From contig NZ_CP101156.1 in the NCBI RefSeq assembly GCF_024298845.1, positions 1,550,001 through 1,614,000 of the forward strand: a stretch of 64,000 nucleotides of DNA, written 5' to 3'. Origin of the DNA: Natronosalvus amylolyticus (GTDB lineage Archaea > Halobacteriota > Halobacteria > Halobacteriales > Natrialbaceae). A model generated the notes under the pieces. The model saw only the letters and a list, made by a program, of their open reading frames with translations. It made no database searches and was not told the origin of the DNA. The position numbers were made by a program, and so were the translations under genes. The stretch's first letter is position 1; the number at the start of each line of letters is the position of its first letter. Below are positions 1 to 8,399 of the stretch, in pieces.

Positions 1-45
1 TCCGCATCGATATGTTCATACTTACACAGTCGTGACAGGCGAGGT

Positions 46-756
46 ATGAACCGCGCCGAAAAAGCCGCACTCCAGCTGAGGGCCGTCGACGTGCTGTGTA
101 TGCTCAAAGAAACTCGCACGTACGACGAACTCGCCGAGCGAACCGGCCTCCCCGCCGGCGACCTCAACCGGTACGTCAACGGCCACGTCCTCCCCGGCAC
201 CGAACGCGCCCGAACCGTCGTTGAGGACGTCGGTCGGGAAGCACTCGTCACCGAACTCGAGGCTCGCATTCGGGTCGACGAGGACGGCTACGTCGACAAC
301 TCCGGTGCCGTCTTCGATCAGCCGTTTCTCGACCTCGTCGCCCCCGTGGTCGCGGACGCGTTCGACTTCGGTCGTCCCGACGTCGTCCTCACAGCCGCGA
401 CCGACGGCATCACCCTCGCGTCCGCACTCGCGAGTTACTACGGGACCCGCTGTGCCTACGCCAAAAAGCGCAAAGAGACCGCCGTCGAAACGTTCGTCGA
501 AGCCCGCGAACGCCTCGAGTCCGGCATCGAACTCACCTACTACCTGCCCGCCTCGGCCATCGACGAGGGCGACAGCGTCCTCGTCGTCGACGACCTGATT
601 CGCTCCGGCGAAACGCAAGAACTCCTCCTCGACATCGTCGACACCGCTGACGCCGAAACCGCAGGCGTCTTCGCCCTGATTGCCGCCGGAACCGATGGCA
701 TCGAACGAGCGCGAGCGCGAACCGACGCCCCGGTTGGCTCACTGACTTCAGTGTGA
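46..756 (+). CDS. gfcR: GfcR-type transcriptional regulator with phosphoribosyltransferase domain
   Basis: This 236-aa protein has an N-terminal helix-turn-helix-like segment (about residues 10-60, with LKETRTYDELAERTGLPAG) followed by a type I phosphoribosyltransferase fold. The PRPP-binding loop VLVVDDLIRSGET is at residues 178-190. The same architecture is known in GfcR of Haloferax, where a PRTase-like domain serves as sensor and the protein controls genes of the semi-phosphorylative Entner-Doudoroff pathway. The ATG at 46 fits a leaderless start, with the AT-rich stretch around 18-25 as a possible TATA region. Orthology is a family-level inference; an older annotation would be an orotate or purine phosphoribosyltransferase-like protein. 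Confidence 0.85.
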   Translation: MNRAEKAALQLRAVDVLCMLKETRTYDELAERTGLPAGDLNRYVNGHVLPGTERARTVVEDVGREALVTELEARIRVDEDGYVDNSGAVFDQPFLDLVAPVVADAFDFGRPDVVLTAATDGITLASALASYYGTRCAYAKKRKETAVETFVEARERLESGIELTYYLPASAIDEGDSVLVVDDLIRSGETQELLLDIVDTADAETAGVFALIAAGTDGIERARARTDAPVGSLTSV

Positions 757-826
757 CCGCGTCGTCGCGCTGTAGAACGGACTATGGAGCGCGAAGTATT
801 TGGCTCTCGAGAGCGTAGTAAGCCGT

Positions 827-1231
827 ATGGCACAACCAAATTCAGTGTCCGACGCACTGGAAGCACTGCTCGAAGCACCCTCCGAAGACGCCCTCGAAGC
901 GGCCGACAAAGTCGATTCCGACCTCGAGACCGAAGAGTCTCCCGACCTGCTCGAACTGCTCGAGCGTCGACACGCACTGGCCGTGTTGCGGGCGGTCGCC
1001 ACGACGCCTGACTCTCGACGGTTCTCCGAACTCGAGGAAGAAATCGGCGCGGCCCCGAGTACGCTCTCGGCCAGACTCTCCGAGTTTACCGAGGCCGGCT
1101 TGCTCGAGCGCGAGTCATACGACGAGATGCCCCCGCGCGTCGAGTACCGGCCGACCGAAGCCGCCACAGCGCTGGCCCCGCTTTTCACCTACCTCCGACT
1201 GTGGGAGAGTCGCTACGGCGACGACGCCTGA
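827..1231 (+). CDS. Winged-helix HxlR-like transcriptional regulator
   Basis: A 134-aa protein with a central winged helix: LLERRHALAVLRAVATTPDSRRFSELEEEI, then APSTLSARLSEFTEAGLLER as recognition helix and wing, and a closing VEYRPTEAATALAPLF strand and helix. This matches the HxlR/PadR-like winged-helix pattern of haloarchaeal DNA-binding regulators. I chose the ATG at 827 because an upstream in-frame TTG at 800 adds only nine poorly conserved residues. The 3' end overlaps the convergent phosphatase gene by 19 bp, so the two transcripts are antisense at their ends. The target and the inducer are unknown. Confidence 0.75.
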   Translation: MAQPNSVSDALEALLEAPSEDALEAADKVDSDLETEESPDLLELLERRHALAVLRAVATTPDSRRFSELEEEIGAAPSTLSARLSEFTEAGLLERESYDEMPPRVEYRPTEAATALAPLFTYLRLWESRYGDDA

Positions 1232-1644
1232 TCGACGAACTCGGCCTCCAGGTCGTCGAACAGGGCGCGAACCCGCTCGCTGATCTCCTCGCGAATTTCG
1301 TGGACCGTCTCGAGATCCTTCCCGTGTGGGTCCTCGAGGTCCCAGTCACGCACGTCGGTCTCGGCACCGAGTTCGAGCGTCGAACACCCCATCGTAGCGA
1401 CGACGTCACAGGCCTCGAGTTCCGCGTCGGTGACAGGCTTTGGTGTTCGAGTAGAGAGGTCGAATCCCACTTCGGCCATCGCCTCGACGACGATATCGTG
1501 AACGGAGTCGGCTGGATGGGTCCCACCAGTGATGATTTCGACCTGCGATTCGAGCCCTCGCGCCTCCCGTTCGGCTTGGGCGTAGGCTGTGGCCATCTGG
1601 CTGCGACCGGCGTTCTGGACGCACACGAGTCCGATACGAGTCAT
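1213..1644 (-). CDS. Low-molecular-weight protein tyrosine phosphatase / arsenate reductase family
   Basis: This 143-aa protein starts with the P-loop of the LMW phosphatase fold, C8-VQNAG-R14-S15, where Cys8 is the expected nucleophile. A downstream DLEDPHG segment could supply the general acid aspartate. The family includes protein tyrosine phosphatases and thiol-linked arsenate reductases (ArsC); the sequence alone does not decide between them. VCVQNAGRSQMA resembles the arsenate-reductase branch. No arsenite pump or ArsR gene is adjacent, although a winged-helix regulator lies convergently downstream. Cytoplasmic, single domain, normal length for the family. Confidence 0.75.
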   Translation of the reverse strand: MTRIGLVCVQNAGRSQMATAYAQAEREARGLESQVEIITGGTHPADSVHDIVVEAMAEVGFDLSTRTPKPVTDAELEACDVVATMGCSTLELGAETDVRDWDLEDPHGKDLETVHEIREEISERVRALFDDLEAEFVDQASSP

Positions 1645-1777
1645 TTGACGTGAGAAGGACTCGAGGTGTCCTAAGGCTTGGTATGAGGGCAGTTGTGTGT
1701 TCTATTGACATGGAGAGACGGCCCATCGTCGGTACAGCGACCGATACCGGTTTGTGACTCGCCAGTCATCGTCACCT

Positions 1778-2494
1778 ATGACCGTCGACGCCGTCCTGTT
1801 CGACCTCGACGACACGCTCTATCCGTACGGACCCTGTAACGAGGCTGGCAAAGCCGCCGCACGAGCGACTGCGAGCGAGGGAGGCTACGAATTCGCCGCA
1901 GACCCTGATACCTTCGAAGCGTTCTATCAACGTGGCCGTCACGGGGCCAAGCGCGACGTCGCTGGTACCGCAGCCTCTCATCACCGACTGCTGTACTTCA
2001 AATACGCGCTCGAGGCGGAAACCGGCGAGCCCCAGCCCGAAGACGCGCTCGCACTCGCCGACGCCTACTGGGACGGCTACCTCGAGGCAATGTCCCTCGA
2101 GTCGGACGTTTTGGCGACGCTCGAAACGCTTCGAAACGACGGCATCTCGCTCGCGATCATCACCAATCTGACGACGCGAATCCAGCTTCGAAAACTCACG
2201 GCGCTGGGGCTCGAGGACGCGTTCGACCTCGTCCTCACCTCCGAGGAAGCCGGGCAGGAAAAGCCCGCCTCGGTCATGTTCACGCTGCCGCTCGCTCGTC
2301 TCGAGTGCCCGCCCTCCAGAGCGATGGTCGTCGGCGATTCCGTCCCGGCCGATATCGTCGGTGCGAACGCGATAGGCCTCGAGTCGGTGCTGTACTGTGC
2401 AGGTGACGACCCCGATGTGGACGCGCTATCCCCGCACGAAACTCCGGACCACCACCTACAAGCCTTCGGCGAGCTAACTGATCTGGTACGATGA
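1778..2494 (+). CDS. HAD-superfamily hydrolase
   Basis: A 238-aa HAD phosphatase-like protein. Motif I is [11 protein letters not shown] with nucleophile Asp9 and acid/base Asp11. Motif II is the threonine of IITNLTT, motif III the lysine in GQEKPAS, and motif [12 protein letters not shown]. The helical cap lies between motifs I and II, as in pyrimidine 5'-nucleotidase-like members. The ATG at 1778 is preferred over an upstream GTG at 1754 because motif I normally sits within about ten residues of the N terminus. Its stop overlaps the next start by 4 nt, so it is translationally coupled to the class II aldolase. The pair suggests processing of a sugar phosphate, which is an inference. Confidence 0.8.
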   Translation: MTVDAVLFDLDDTLYPYGPCNEAGKAAARATASEGGYEFAADPDTFEAFYQRGRHGAKRDVAGTAASHHRLLYFKYALEAETGEPQPEDALALADAYWDGYLEAMSLESDVLATLETLRNDGISLAIITNLTTRIQLRKLTALGLEDAFDLVLTSEEAGQEKPASVMFTLPLARLECPPSRAMVVGDSVPADIVGANAIGLESVLYCAGDDPDVDALSPHETPDHHLQAFGELTDLVR

Positions 2495-3135
2495 TGCTCG
2501 AGTCCGAGCGCCGACAGGTCGTCGACCGGGCGAGTGAGCTCGCGACGCTCACCCCCGGTCGAACCGGCAACCTCAGCGTCCGTGAAGGCGATGTGTTCGC
2601 GATTACGCCCACGGGCGTCGCCTACGACTCCTTCGACGTGCCCGACGTACCCGTCGTCGGCGTCGATGGCGAACACCGCGACGGAAACATGCTTCCGAGC
2701 AGCGAGGTGCCGATGCACGCTGCCATCTACCGGCGCGACCCCGTTGGCGCAATCGTCCACACCCACTCCCCGTGGTCGACGACGCTGGCCATCGCCAACG
2801 AACCGTTGCCACCGATTCATTACATGATCGTCGCGGTCGGCAAATCCGTTCCCGTCGCCGAGTACGCCCCCTACGGCACCGACGACCTCGCCGCGAACAT
2901 CGTCGACGCGATGGAGCGAGCCGACACGACCGCGGCGTTCATCGAAAACCACGGCCTCGTGGTCACCGGCCCCGACCTCGAGACCGCCCTCGAGAACACT
3001 GTTCACGTCGAGAGTTTGGCCCGCCTCTACCTGGAAGCACGCGCGGCCGGTCTCGAGCCACAGACGCTCACCGACGGCCAGCTCGAGACGGTGCTCACGA
3101 AGTTCGAATCGTACGGTCAGGACGACTCAACGTAG
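2491..3135 (+). CDS. Class II aldolase/adducin family protein (fuculose-phosphate aldolase-like)
   Basis: This 214-aa protein carries the zinc site of class II aldolases. His90 and His92 lie in HTHSPW, His154 in ENHGLV, and the candidate catalytic Glu72 in EVPMHAAIY. The family cleaves phosphorylated deoxy-sugars to dihydroxyacetone phosphate and an aldehyde. Its 4-nt overlap with an upstream HAD phosphatase makes a salvage route for a 5-deoxypentose or deoxyhexose phosphate plausible, but the substrate cannot be read from the sequence. The members that act as L-ribulose-5-phosphate epimerases are a less likely alternative. Confidence 0.78.
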   Translation: MMLESERRQVVDRASELATLTPGRTGNLSVREGDVFAITPTGVAYDSFDVPDVPVVGVDGEHRDGNMLPSSEVPMHAAIYRRDPVGAIVHTHSPWSTTLAIANEPLPPIHYMIVAVGKSVPVAEYAPYGTDDLAANIVDAMERADTTAAFIENHGLVVTGPDLETALENTVHVESLARLYLEARAAGLEPQTLTDGQLETVLTKFESYGQDDST

Positions 3136-3156
3136 CTATCGACCGAAAGACGTTCG

Positions 3157-3996
3157 CTACTCAGCGTCTTCGTTTTGCTTCTCCGCGTCGTTGTTTCGGT
3201 TCTCCTCGTTGCCGTTGTGATGGAGTTCGAGCGCTTCGGGCACCGTCAACTCACCGCTGGCAACCCGCCGGGCCAGCGCTTCGTCGATGGCCCGGTTGGT
3301 CTCGCTGTACTCGCGCGAGCGGTCTTTGATTACCTGTAGCTCACCCGCTGTCGGTTCGATTTCTCGTGTTTCGACGGGTTCGCCCTCGAGGCGGGCAATG
3401 TTGACTGCAGCCAGCACGTCACCCATGCCACGCGCACCGGTGCCCAGGTACGGCGTCGTCCCCGTCTCGTCGACCAGTTCGACGCGGACGTCCTCGAGGT
3501 CGGAGACGAGTTTTGCTCCCTCGATTCGAGAGCCGTCGCCCACGCGAACCACCGGGTCGACCGGGTTGCCCTCGCGAACTTCCCGATGGATCACCTCGAC
3601 GGCGTCGCCAATCGGCACCTGAAAGGCGGCGACGACGGTCTCGCCCGCCAGTACGGCGATGCCGGGGTTTCGACCGGGGTCAACCCCGATAATCGTGCGG
3701 CCGCCACCACCTCGAACGGTCGCCAGCGCTTCGTCGACGGCCGCCCGAATCGCGTCGGGGTCAGCGACGATCACTGACACCCCTTCGTCCGCGAACGATT
3801 CGGCGTGTTCGGCCCCGGTGACGATCACCGTCGTCGACTCCGGGAGGTCGTCGTCCGGTTCGACGGTCGTAAACGTCGCTCCCCGGTCGCGAAGTTCGTT
3901 GACGACCCCGTGGTACACTTCGAAATCGGCTGTGGCGACGACGATCACACTCGTCTTTGGCGTTCCACGGAATAAAGTGTGTTCGCCCTCAGGCAT
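3157..3996 (-). CDS. RuvC-like (RNase H fold) conserved haloarchaeal protein
   Basis: A 279-aa protein whose core, from about residue 100, reads TIIGVDPGRNPGIAVL. This is the first beta strand and catalytic Asp (Asp106) of RuvC/RNase H-fold nucleases. A helix with GARGMGDVLAAVNIARL near residues 187-203 places Asp193 where RuvC-type proteins have their last catalytic acid. Residues 1-95 form a separate alpha/beta domain with VIVVATADFEVYHGV. The C-terminal tail is charged and Asn-rich. The ATG at 3996 is chosen because an upstream in-frame extension runs into the radB promoter. Its divergent position next to radB suggests a recombination or repair role. Nuclease activity is an inference. Confidence 0.6.
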   Translation of the reverse strand: MPEGEHTLFRGTPKTSVIVVATADFEVYHGVVNELRDRGATFTTVEPDDDLPESTTVIVTGAEHAESFADEGVSVIVADPDAIRAAVDEALATVRGGGGRTIIGVDPGRNPGIAVLAGETVVAAFQVPIGDAVEVIHREVREGNPVDPVVRVGDGSRIEGAKLVSDLEDVRVELVDETGTTPYLGTGARGMGDVLAAVNIARLEGEPVETREIEPTAGELQVIKDRSREYSETNRAIDEALARRVASGELTVPEALELHHNGNEENRNNDAEKQNEDAE

Positions 3997-4075
3997 TCGT
4001 TGAGCGGTATTCTTTCCGCCTCGAGGTTCCACACTCGAGTCATGCGAACCAGCGTCACAGCCCGTTTTCGGGGCC

Positions 4076-4083
4076 TTTTTTAT
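4076..4083 (+). promoter_or_regulatory. TATA-like box of radB
   Basis: TTTTTTAT is centred about 25 bp before the GTG at 4105, which fits a leaderless haloarchaeal transcript. The position supports the GTG over the longer in-frame extension that starts at 3979. Confidence 0.55.
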
Positions 4084-4104
4084 CACCGCCGGGAAAGGTC
4101 GACC

Positions 4105-4812
4105 GTGAACGACGAGGCTATCCCGACCGGCTGTGGACCAGTCGATTCGCTGCTCGAGGGTGGATTCGAACGCGGGGCCGTCACCCAGGTGTACGGGCCG
4201 CCAGCGTCGGGAAAGACGAATATCGCGCTCTCTGCGGCCGTCGAGACAGCCGCGAACGGGGGTACCGCCGTCTACATCGACACCGAGGGCGTCTCCGTCG
4301 ACCGGTTCGAACAGCTGTTACGAGCCAGAACCGACGACGTGGAAGCGGTCGCCTCGAACATCGTCATCGAAGACGCCTACGACTTCGGCGAACAGGCCGA
4401 AGCCGTCCGCGACGCGGCCGATTTCGCCGAACGGGCCGACCTGATCGTCCTGGACAGCGCCACCGGCTTTTATCGTCTCGAGCGTGGCGACGACGGCGAG
4501 GCAGGGGACGCCCTCCGCCAGGTCGCCAATCAGATCACACACCTGCTCTCGCTCGCGCGCAAACACGACCTCGCCGTGGTCATCACGAACCAGGTGTTCG
4601 CCGACCCTGACAGCGACCGCACCCGTCCGCTCGGCGGCAATACCCTCGAACACTGGACCGGCGTCGTCGTCCGTCTCGACCGGTTCCGCGGCGGCAACCG
4701 CCGTGCGACGCTGACCAAACACCGCTCGAAAGCCGCCGGTGACTCCGCGACGTTCCGCATCACGGGCGACGGCCTCGAGGGGGCCGACGAACCCGCGCGA
4801 CTGAACGGTTGA
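4105..4812 (+). CDS. radB: DNA repair and recombination protein RadB
   Basis: This 235-aa RecA-superfamily ATPase has Walker A GPPASGKT (residues 31-38) and Walker B LIVLDSA (about 112-118). It lacks the N-terminal helix-hairpin-helix domain of RadA, and that size and architecture define RadB, the archaeal RadA paralogue that assists homologous recombination. The GTG start at 4105 gives the normal RadB N terminus (NDEAIPTGCGPVDSLLEGG) and lies 25 bp after a TATA-like box. It is divergent from the RuvC-like gene, with start codons 108 bp apart. Downstream lies the converging CBS-domain gene. Confidence 0.93.
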   Translation: MNDEAIPTGCGPVDSLLEGGFERGAVTQVYGPPASGKTNIALSAAVETAANGGTAVYIDTEGVSVDRFEQLLRARTDDVEAVASNIVIEDAYDFGEQAEAVRDAADFAERADLIVLDSATGFYRLERGDDGEAGDALRQVANQITHLLSLARKHDLAVVITNQVFADPDSDRTRPLGGNTLEHWTGVVVRLDRFRGGNRRATLTKHRSKAAGDSATFRITGDGLEGADEPARLNG

Positions 4813-4896
4813 ACGGCGGTTTTCCCTCCGAAAGAACGAGCCAAAAGGACGATGCCACGACCGAAGGCGACTCGAGCCGCCAAATAATGAAGCTGG

Positions 4897-6069
4897 CTAC
4901 AGTTCGTTCAGTTTGCGGAGCAACTGACCGCGGTACTCCTCGTCGCTTCTGACGCCTTTCAACTCGAGGACGTTGCGCTCGAGTTTGTCCAGCGCGACGC
5001 GGAAAGCGTTCTCCGCGCCGTAGCCCTCACCGGACCCGGCGACCTGTGATTTGTTGGTACGCAGGCGAATCTGACACTGGATGAGCGGAGTTCCGCGCAG
5101 TTTCTCTTTGTGCTCGTGGAAGCGCACGTGTGCGTGCTGAACCTGCATATCGGCGTACTTGTCCGCGACCTGCTCGATGCTCTGGGTGATCGATTCCCGG
5201 CTGATAGTGTCCATCAACGAGATGTTCGTAATCTGGACATCCATGTGCTCTTCTTCGGTGAACGTCAACGCGCGGAGGACGTCCGTTTTCGTGACGACAC
5301 CCTGAATCACGCGGTCGTCGTCTGCCGGGGTAACGACAAGGCCGGCGTAGTCGTGCTCGAGCATCGTTTCGACCGCCTCTTTGGCCGTCGCGTCGGGCGT
5401 CGTCGTGACGACCGGACTGTTCATGATATCGTAGATTGGGACGTCGAGCATCCGGTCGTTGTCGCCGACGCGGTCGCCGGTGGTCATCCGTTCGTTCTGT
5501 CGGATGACGAAGTCGGCGATGTCGTGGGTGGTGACGACACCGGTCAGGTAACCGTTTTCGTTGACGACCGGCAGTCGCGAAATACCGTGCTCGCGGAGGT
5601 GATTGATGGCCTTGCCCACTCCGTCACCTTCCTCGAGTCGGACGGGTTCTTCAGTGTAGAGGTCGGTTACCGTCAGCGCGTCGAGATTGTCGAGGACGGC
5701 CCGCAGCAGGTCGTTGTCCGTGATGACGCCCCAGAGTTCGTCGTGTTCGAAAACGGGCGCGACTTTGGTATTGCCCTCGACGAGCACGCGTGCGACCTCG
5801 CGGACGTCTTCGTGTCGGTCGACTTTGGGTGATGGGTTGTTACGGCTCGGTTTGATCAGGGCCGCGACCTTGGCGTCGTCCTCGACGTGTGACTGGAGGA
5901 CCTCTCGTTCGCTGATGACGCCAGCGTACGAGCCGTCATCGATGACGATCAGTCCCTTGGGATTGCCGTTCTCAAACATCGAACGAACCTTCCCCATTCG
6001 CGTTCCAACATCGACTTCGATGTACTCCGTCGTGGCGATATCAGCGATATTCATCGTTTCACTCTCCAT
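4897..6069 (-). CDS. Four-CBS-domain protein with hibernation-promoting-factor-like C-terminal domain
   Basis: A 390-aa cytoplasmic protein. Four CBS motifs run in tandem over residues 6-275; diagnostic segments are GLIVIDDGSYAGVISEREV, APVFEHDELWGVITDNDLL, SRLPVVNENGYLTGVVTTHD and AGLVVTPADDDRVIQGVVTK. CBS pairs bind adenine nucleotides. Residues 276-390 differ: a strand and helix (VQITNISLMDTISRESITQS), two strands (HVRFHEHKEKLRGTPLIQCQ) and a final helix with AFRVALDKLERNVLELK, an order resembling bacterial HPF/RaiA ribosome-hibernation factors. A role in nucleotide-sensed ribosome inactivation is inferred. An alternative start five codons downstream (Met6) is equally plausible. Confidence 0.72.
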   Translation of the reverse strand: MESETMNIADIATTEYIEVDVGTRMGKVRSMFENGNPKGLIVIDDGSYAGVISEREVLQSHVEDDAKVAALIKPSRNNPSPKVDRHEDVREVARVLVEGNTKVAPVFEHDELWGVITDNDLLRAVLDNLDALTVTDLYTEEPVRLEEGDGVGKAINHLREHGISRLPVVNENGYLTGVVTTHDIADFVIRQNERMTTGDRVGDNDRMLDVPIYDIMNSPVVTTTPDATAKEAVETMLEHDYAGLVVTPADDDRVIQGVVTKTDVLRALTFTEEEHMDVQITNISLMDTISRESITQSIEQVADKYADMQVQHAHVRFHEHKEKLRGTPLIQCQIRLRTNKSQVAGSGEGYGAENAFRVALDKLERNVLELKGVRSDEEYRGQLLRKLNEL

Positions 6070-6245
6070 TACTCTCGCGGAACTATTTAAGATACCGCCA
6101 ACCGCTTCGCCCCTAGAATGACCGTGTGGCTTTTGTACGCTCGAACGGATTGCCGGTATCTTGTGTGCTCGAGCGGACACGGCAACACGACTCCGACAAC
6201 GTGGTTTGCCCCAGTAGCTATAGGTGATCGTTTCCTGTGTTGGAT

Positions 6246-6569
6246 ATGGCTCGAGACATTAGCGTTTTCGGACGATACACCTACCTCCTGACCGAAGTTT
6301 TCTGGGGAACAATCGCCTTCCTGTTGTTGCGCCGCGCCGGCGCGCTCAGACGGGCGGCCGTCACCATCCTCGCGCTGTATCCCATCGCCTACTTCTGGGA
6401 CTGGTATACCCTCGAGGTTGGCGTCTTCGACATTCCGCTTCGAACCGGAATCGAAATCGGAGGCATCCCGCTCGAGGAACATCTCTTTATGGCCGTTGTT
6501 CCTGGCCTCGTCATCGGTTTTCACGAAAACATTCACGCGGACGACGACCAGCCCCAGGACGGGAGATGA
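6246..6569 (+). CDS. Single lycopene-cyclase-domain membrane protein
   Basis: This 107-aa protein has three predicted membrane helices: YLLTEVFWGTIAFLLLRRAG, AAVTILALYPIAYFWDWYTL and EEHLFMAVVPGLVIGFHENI. The motif IPLEEHLFM is typical of the heterodimeric or fused archaeal and actinobacterial lycopene cyclase (CrtYc/CrtYd) domains. Haloarchaeal CrtY proteins normally carry two such domains. This one has a single domain, so it may be a half-sized subunit or a divergent paralogue. No partner lies adjacent, and the carotenoid cluster is more than 50 kb away in the window. The ATG at 6246 is chosen over a GTG three codons upstream. Confidence 0.68.
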   Translation: MARDISVFGRYTYLLTEVFWGTIAFLLLRRAGALRRAAVTILALYPIAYFWDWYTLEVGVFDIPLRTGIEIGGIPLEEHLFMAVVPGLVIGFHENIHADDDQPQDGR

Positions 6570-6638
6570 GACGTCTCGACACGTCGAACACTCACGGGAA
6601 GCCGACTGACTTATGAAAGACACGCTACCAGTAGGGGT

Positions 6639-7412
6639 ATGAAACGGACTGGTGGCCGTTCGAACGGAGTACGTGACCGTGGTTCACACAGCGGTTCGAG
6701 CAGTCGAGATACAGAGACAGCGACCGAGAGGGGTGCACTCGAGGTTGGCAAACTCTTCGTCGCCATCGGCGTTCTCAGCGCGCTGGTGCTCGCTGGTGCG
6801 CTCGTCGGCCCGCAGGCCCTGGCGACCGCGGAGGACGTCACCGGTACTGGTGACGACGCACAGATCCCCGACGCTGGCGACCGCAACCCCGAGCTCACGG
6901 ACCCCGGCGACCCTGGTGAAACGACCTACCAGACTGATGAAGCGGTCGTCTCCTCCGATGCGGTCGAAGATCACATCCACGATATCGCCAACGAGAAGCG
7001 TGCCGAACACGGCCTCGAGCCGCTGGACTGGGACGGCACCGTCGCGTCGGTCTCACGCGCACACAGCTGGGACATGTACGAGACGGGCGAGTTCAGCCAC
7101 ATCAATACCGACGGCGAGTCGCCACACGAGCGCTTCCAGGCCGTCGCCGACTACTGTCAGGTGTACGGTGAGAACATCGCCGAAACGAGCGTCGGACAGC
7201 CCGTCGAACGGGCCTCAGACGGCGAGACCGTCGAACACCAGACTGCCGAGGAACTCGCCGGCGGTATCGTCGACCAGTGGATGAACTCCCCCGACCATCG
7301 CGCAGCCATCCTCGAGGAGGATGTCGACGGCTGGGACCGTGGTGGTGTCGGCATATACATTTCCGACGAGGGGCGAGTGTTCGCGACGCATAACTTCTGT
7401 ACGCTCCGGTGA
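6639..7412 (+). CDS. CAP/SCP-domain secreted or membrane-anchored protein
   Basis: A 257-aa protein with a charged N terminus and one hydrophobic segment (LFVAIGVLSALVLAGALVGP, about residues 39-58) acting as signal anchor, followed by an acidic linker. The CAP domain starts near residue 107. Its recognisable blocks are HDIANEKRAEHGLEPLDWDG, HSWDMYETGEFSHIN, YGENIAET, IVDQWMNSPDHRAAIL and GVGIYISDEGRVFATHNFC, which keep the His and Glu residues of the SCP cavity. The domain is therefore expected outside the cell. Substrate and role are unknown; CAP proteins include proteases, lipid binders and toxins. Confidence 0.82.
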   Translation: MKRTGGRSNGVRDRGSHSGSSSRDTETATERGALEVGKLFVAIGVLSALVLAGALVGPQALATAEDVTGTGDDAQIPDAGDRNPELTDPGDPGETTYQTDEAVVSSDAVEDHIHDIANEKRAEHGLEPLDWDGTVASVSRAHSWDMYETGEFSHINTDGESPHERFQAVADYCQVYGENIAETSVGQPVERASDGETVEHQTAEELAGGIVDQWMNSPDHRAAILEEDVDGWDRGGVGIYISDEGRVFATHNFCTLR

Positions 7413-7490
7413 ACCGATTGTAGGGACGGTTATTTGTTGTTCATGCTTTGAATACTCTTACAGTGTCGAGTCCACGAGTATGACGTGAGT

Positions 7491-8294
7491 ATGTCGACAC
7501 CGTCGGCACAGGAGGTCCGCGAAGTCGGGACAGCGATCGCTCGAACGGCCAAAGACCGCGAAATCTCGTTTTTAGCGGCGAGTTTTGCGTACTACGCGTT
7601 CGTCTCCCTGATTCCGATGGTGATTCTCGCGCTTGCGCTCGGCTCGCTCATCGGCGGTCAACAACTCGCCGAGCGACTCGTCGTCCTCGCCGGAGACTTC
7701 CTTCCACAGGCGGGCGAAGACATCCTGCTCGAGGCGTTGACGACCGAGGCTGGACGAACGCAGGCGACAGTGGTCGCACTCGTCGTCTCGACGTGGGGTG
7801 CGCTGAAGGTCGTGCGTGGACTCAGTCTCGCGTTCGACCAGGTGTACGGGTCGGCCGGGAAAGATTCGCTTGCGACGCAAATTCGCGATGGAATTACCGT
7901 CCTTCTGGCCGGGATTCTCGCACTCCTGTTGATGATCTTACTCGGGATCATCATCGGTTTTCTGGCCGGACGCGTTCCGTTCGGGAGACTCCTGAGTTGG
8001 CTCGGACTGCTGGTCGGTCTCGTCCTCGTTTTTACGCCGATCTACTATGTGCTCCCCCCGGTCGACGTGACACCGTCGGAAATCCTCCCCGGTGTCGTGT
8101 TCACCGCCACCGGCTGGGTCGTCCTCCAGTTCGGCTTTCAGGTGTACGCCGCAAACGCCGGCCAGTACCAGGCCTACGGCGTCCTCGGTGCGATAATCCT
8201 GTTCGTCACCTGGCTCTACTTCGCCGGCATCTTGCTGTTACTGGGTGCCGTGATTAACGTCGTCCTCTCGAGACCAGACCTCGCAGGTGGATAG
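7491..8294 (+). CDS. YihY/virulence factor BrkB family membrane protein
   Basis: This 267-aa integral membrane protein opens with KDREISFLAASFAYYAFVSLIP, the signature N-terminal segment of the YihY/BrkB family, followed by five or six hydrophobic helices. Later family-typical blocks are STWGALKVVRGLSLAFDQVYG and TWLYFAGILLLLGAVINVVL. The family is widely distributed and its transport or structural function is unsettled; it is not RNase BN despite old annotations. The ATG at 7491 is used; an in-frame GTG lies two codons earlier. The next gene follows 105 bp downstream on the same strand with its own TATA-like box. Confidence 0.85.
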   Translation: MSTPSAQEVREVGTAIARTAKDREISFLAASFAYYAFVSLIPMVILALALGSLIGGQQLAERLVVLAGDFLPQAGEDILLEALTTEAGRTQATVVALVVSTWGALKVVRGLSLAFDQVYGSAGKDSLATQIRDGITVLLAGILALLLMILLGIIIGFLAGRVPFGRLLSWLGLLVGLVLVFTPIYYVLPPVDVTPSEILPGVVFTATGWVVLQFGFQVYAANAGQYQAYGVLGAIILFVTWLYFAGILLLLGAVINVVLSRPDLAGG

Positions 8295-8368
8295 GGGTCG
8301 TTGGCCCCTCGAGACGTCCACGAATCATCGGAGAGTGAAAAACTCGAGTGGGTACCGGACGGAGAAAC

Positions 8369-8378
8369 CTTATTATCA
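8369..8378 (+). promoter_or_regulatory. TATA-like box before the acidic protein gene
   Basis: CCTTATTATC is centred about 27 bp before the ATG at 8400. This fits a leaderless transcript and decides against the longer reading from 8301. Confidence 0.5.
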
Positions 8379-8399
8379 TTCGTGCGCCAGACCGATGCA

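Noticed and set aside
2077-3006. Minus-strand ORF of 309 codons opposite the HAD and aldolase genes
   Set aside because: Antisense to two conserved genes; it spans their junction, which no real gene would need to do.
5110-5832. Plus-strand ORF of 240 codons opposite the CBS gene
   Set aside because: Antisense shadow without recognisable domains.
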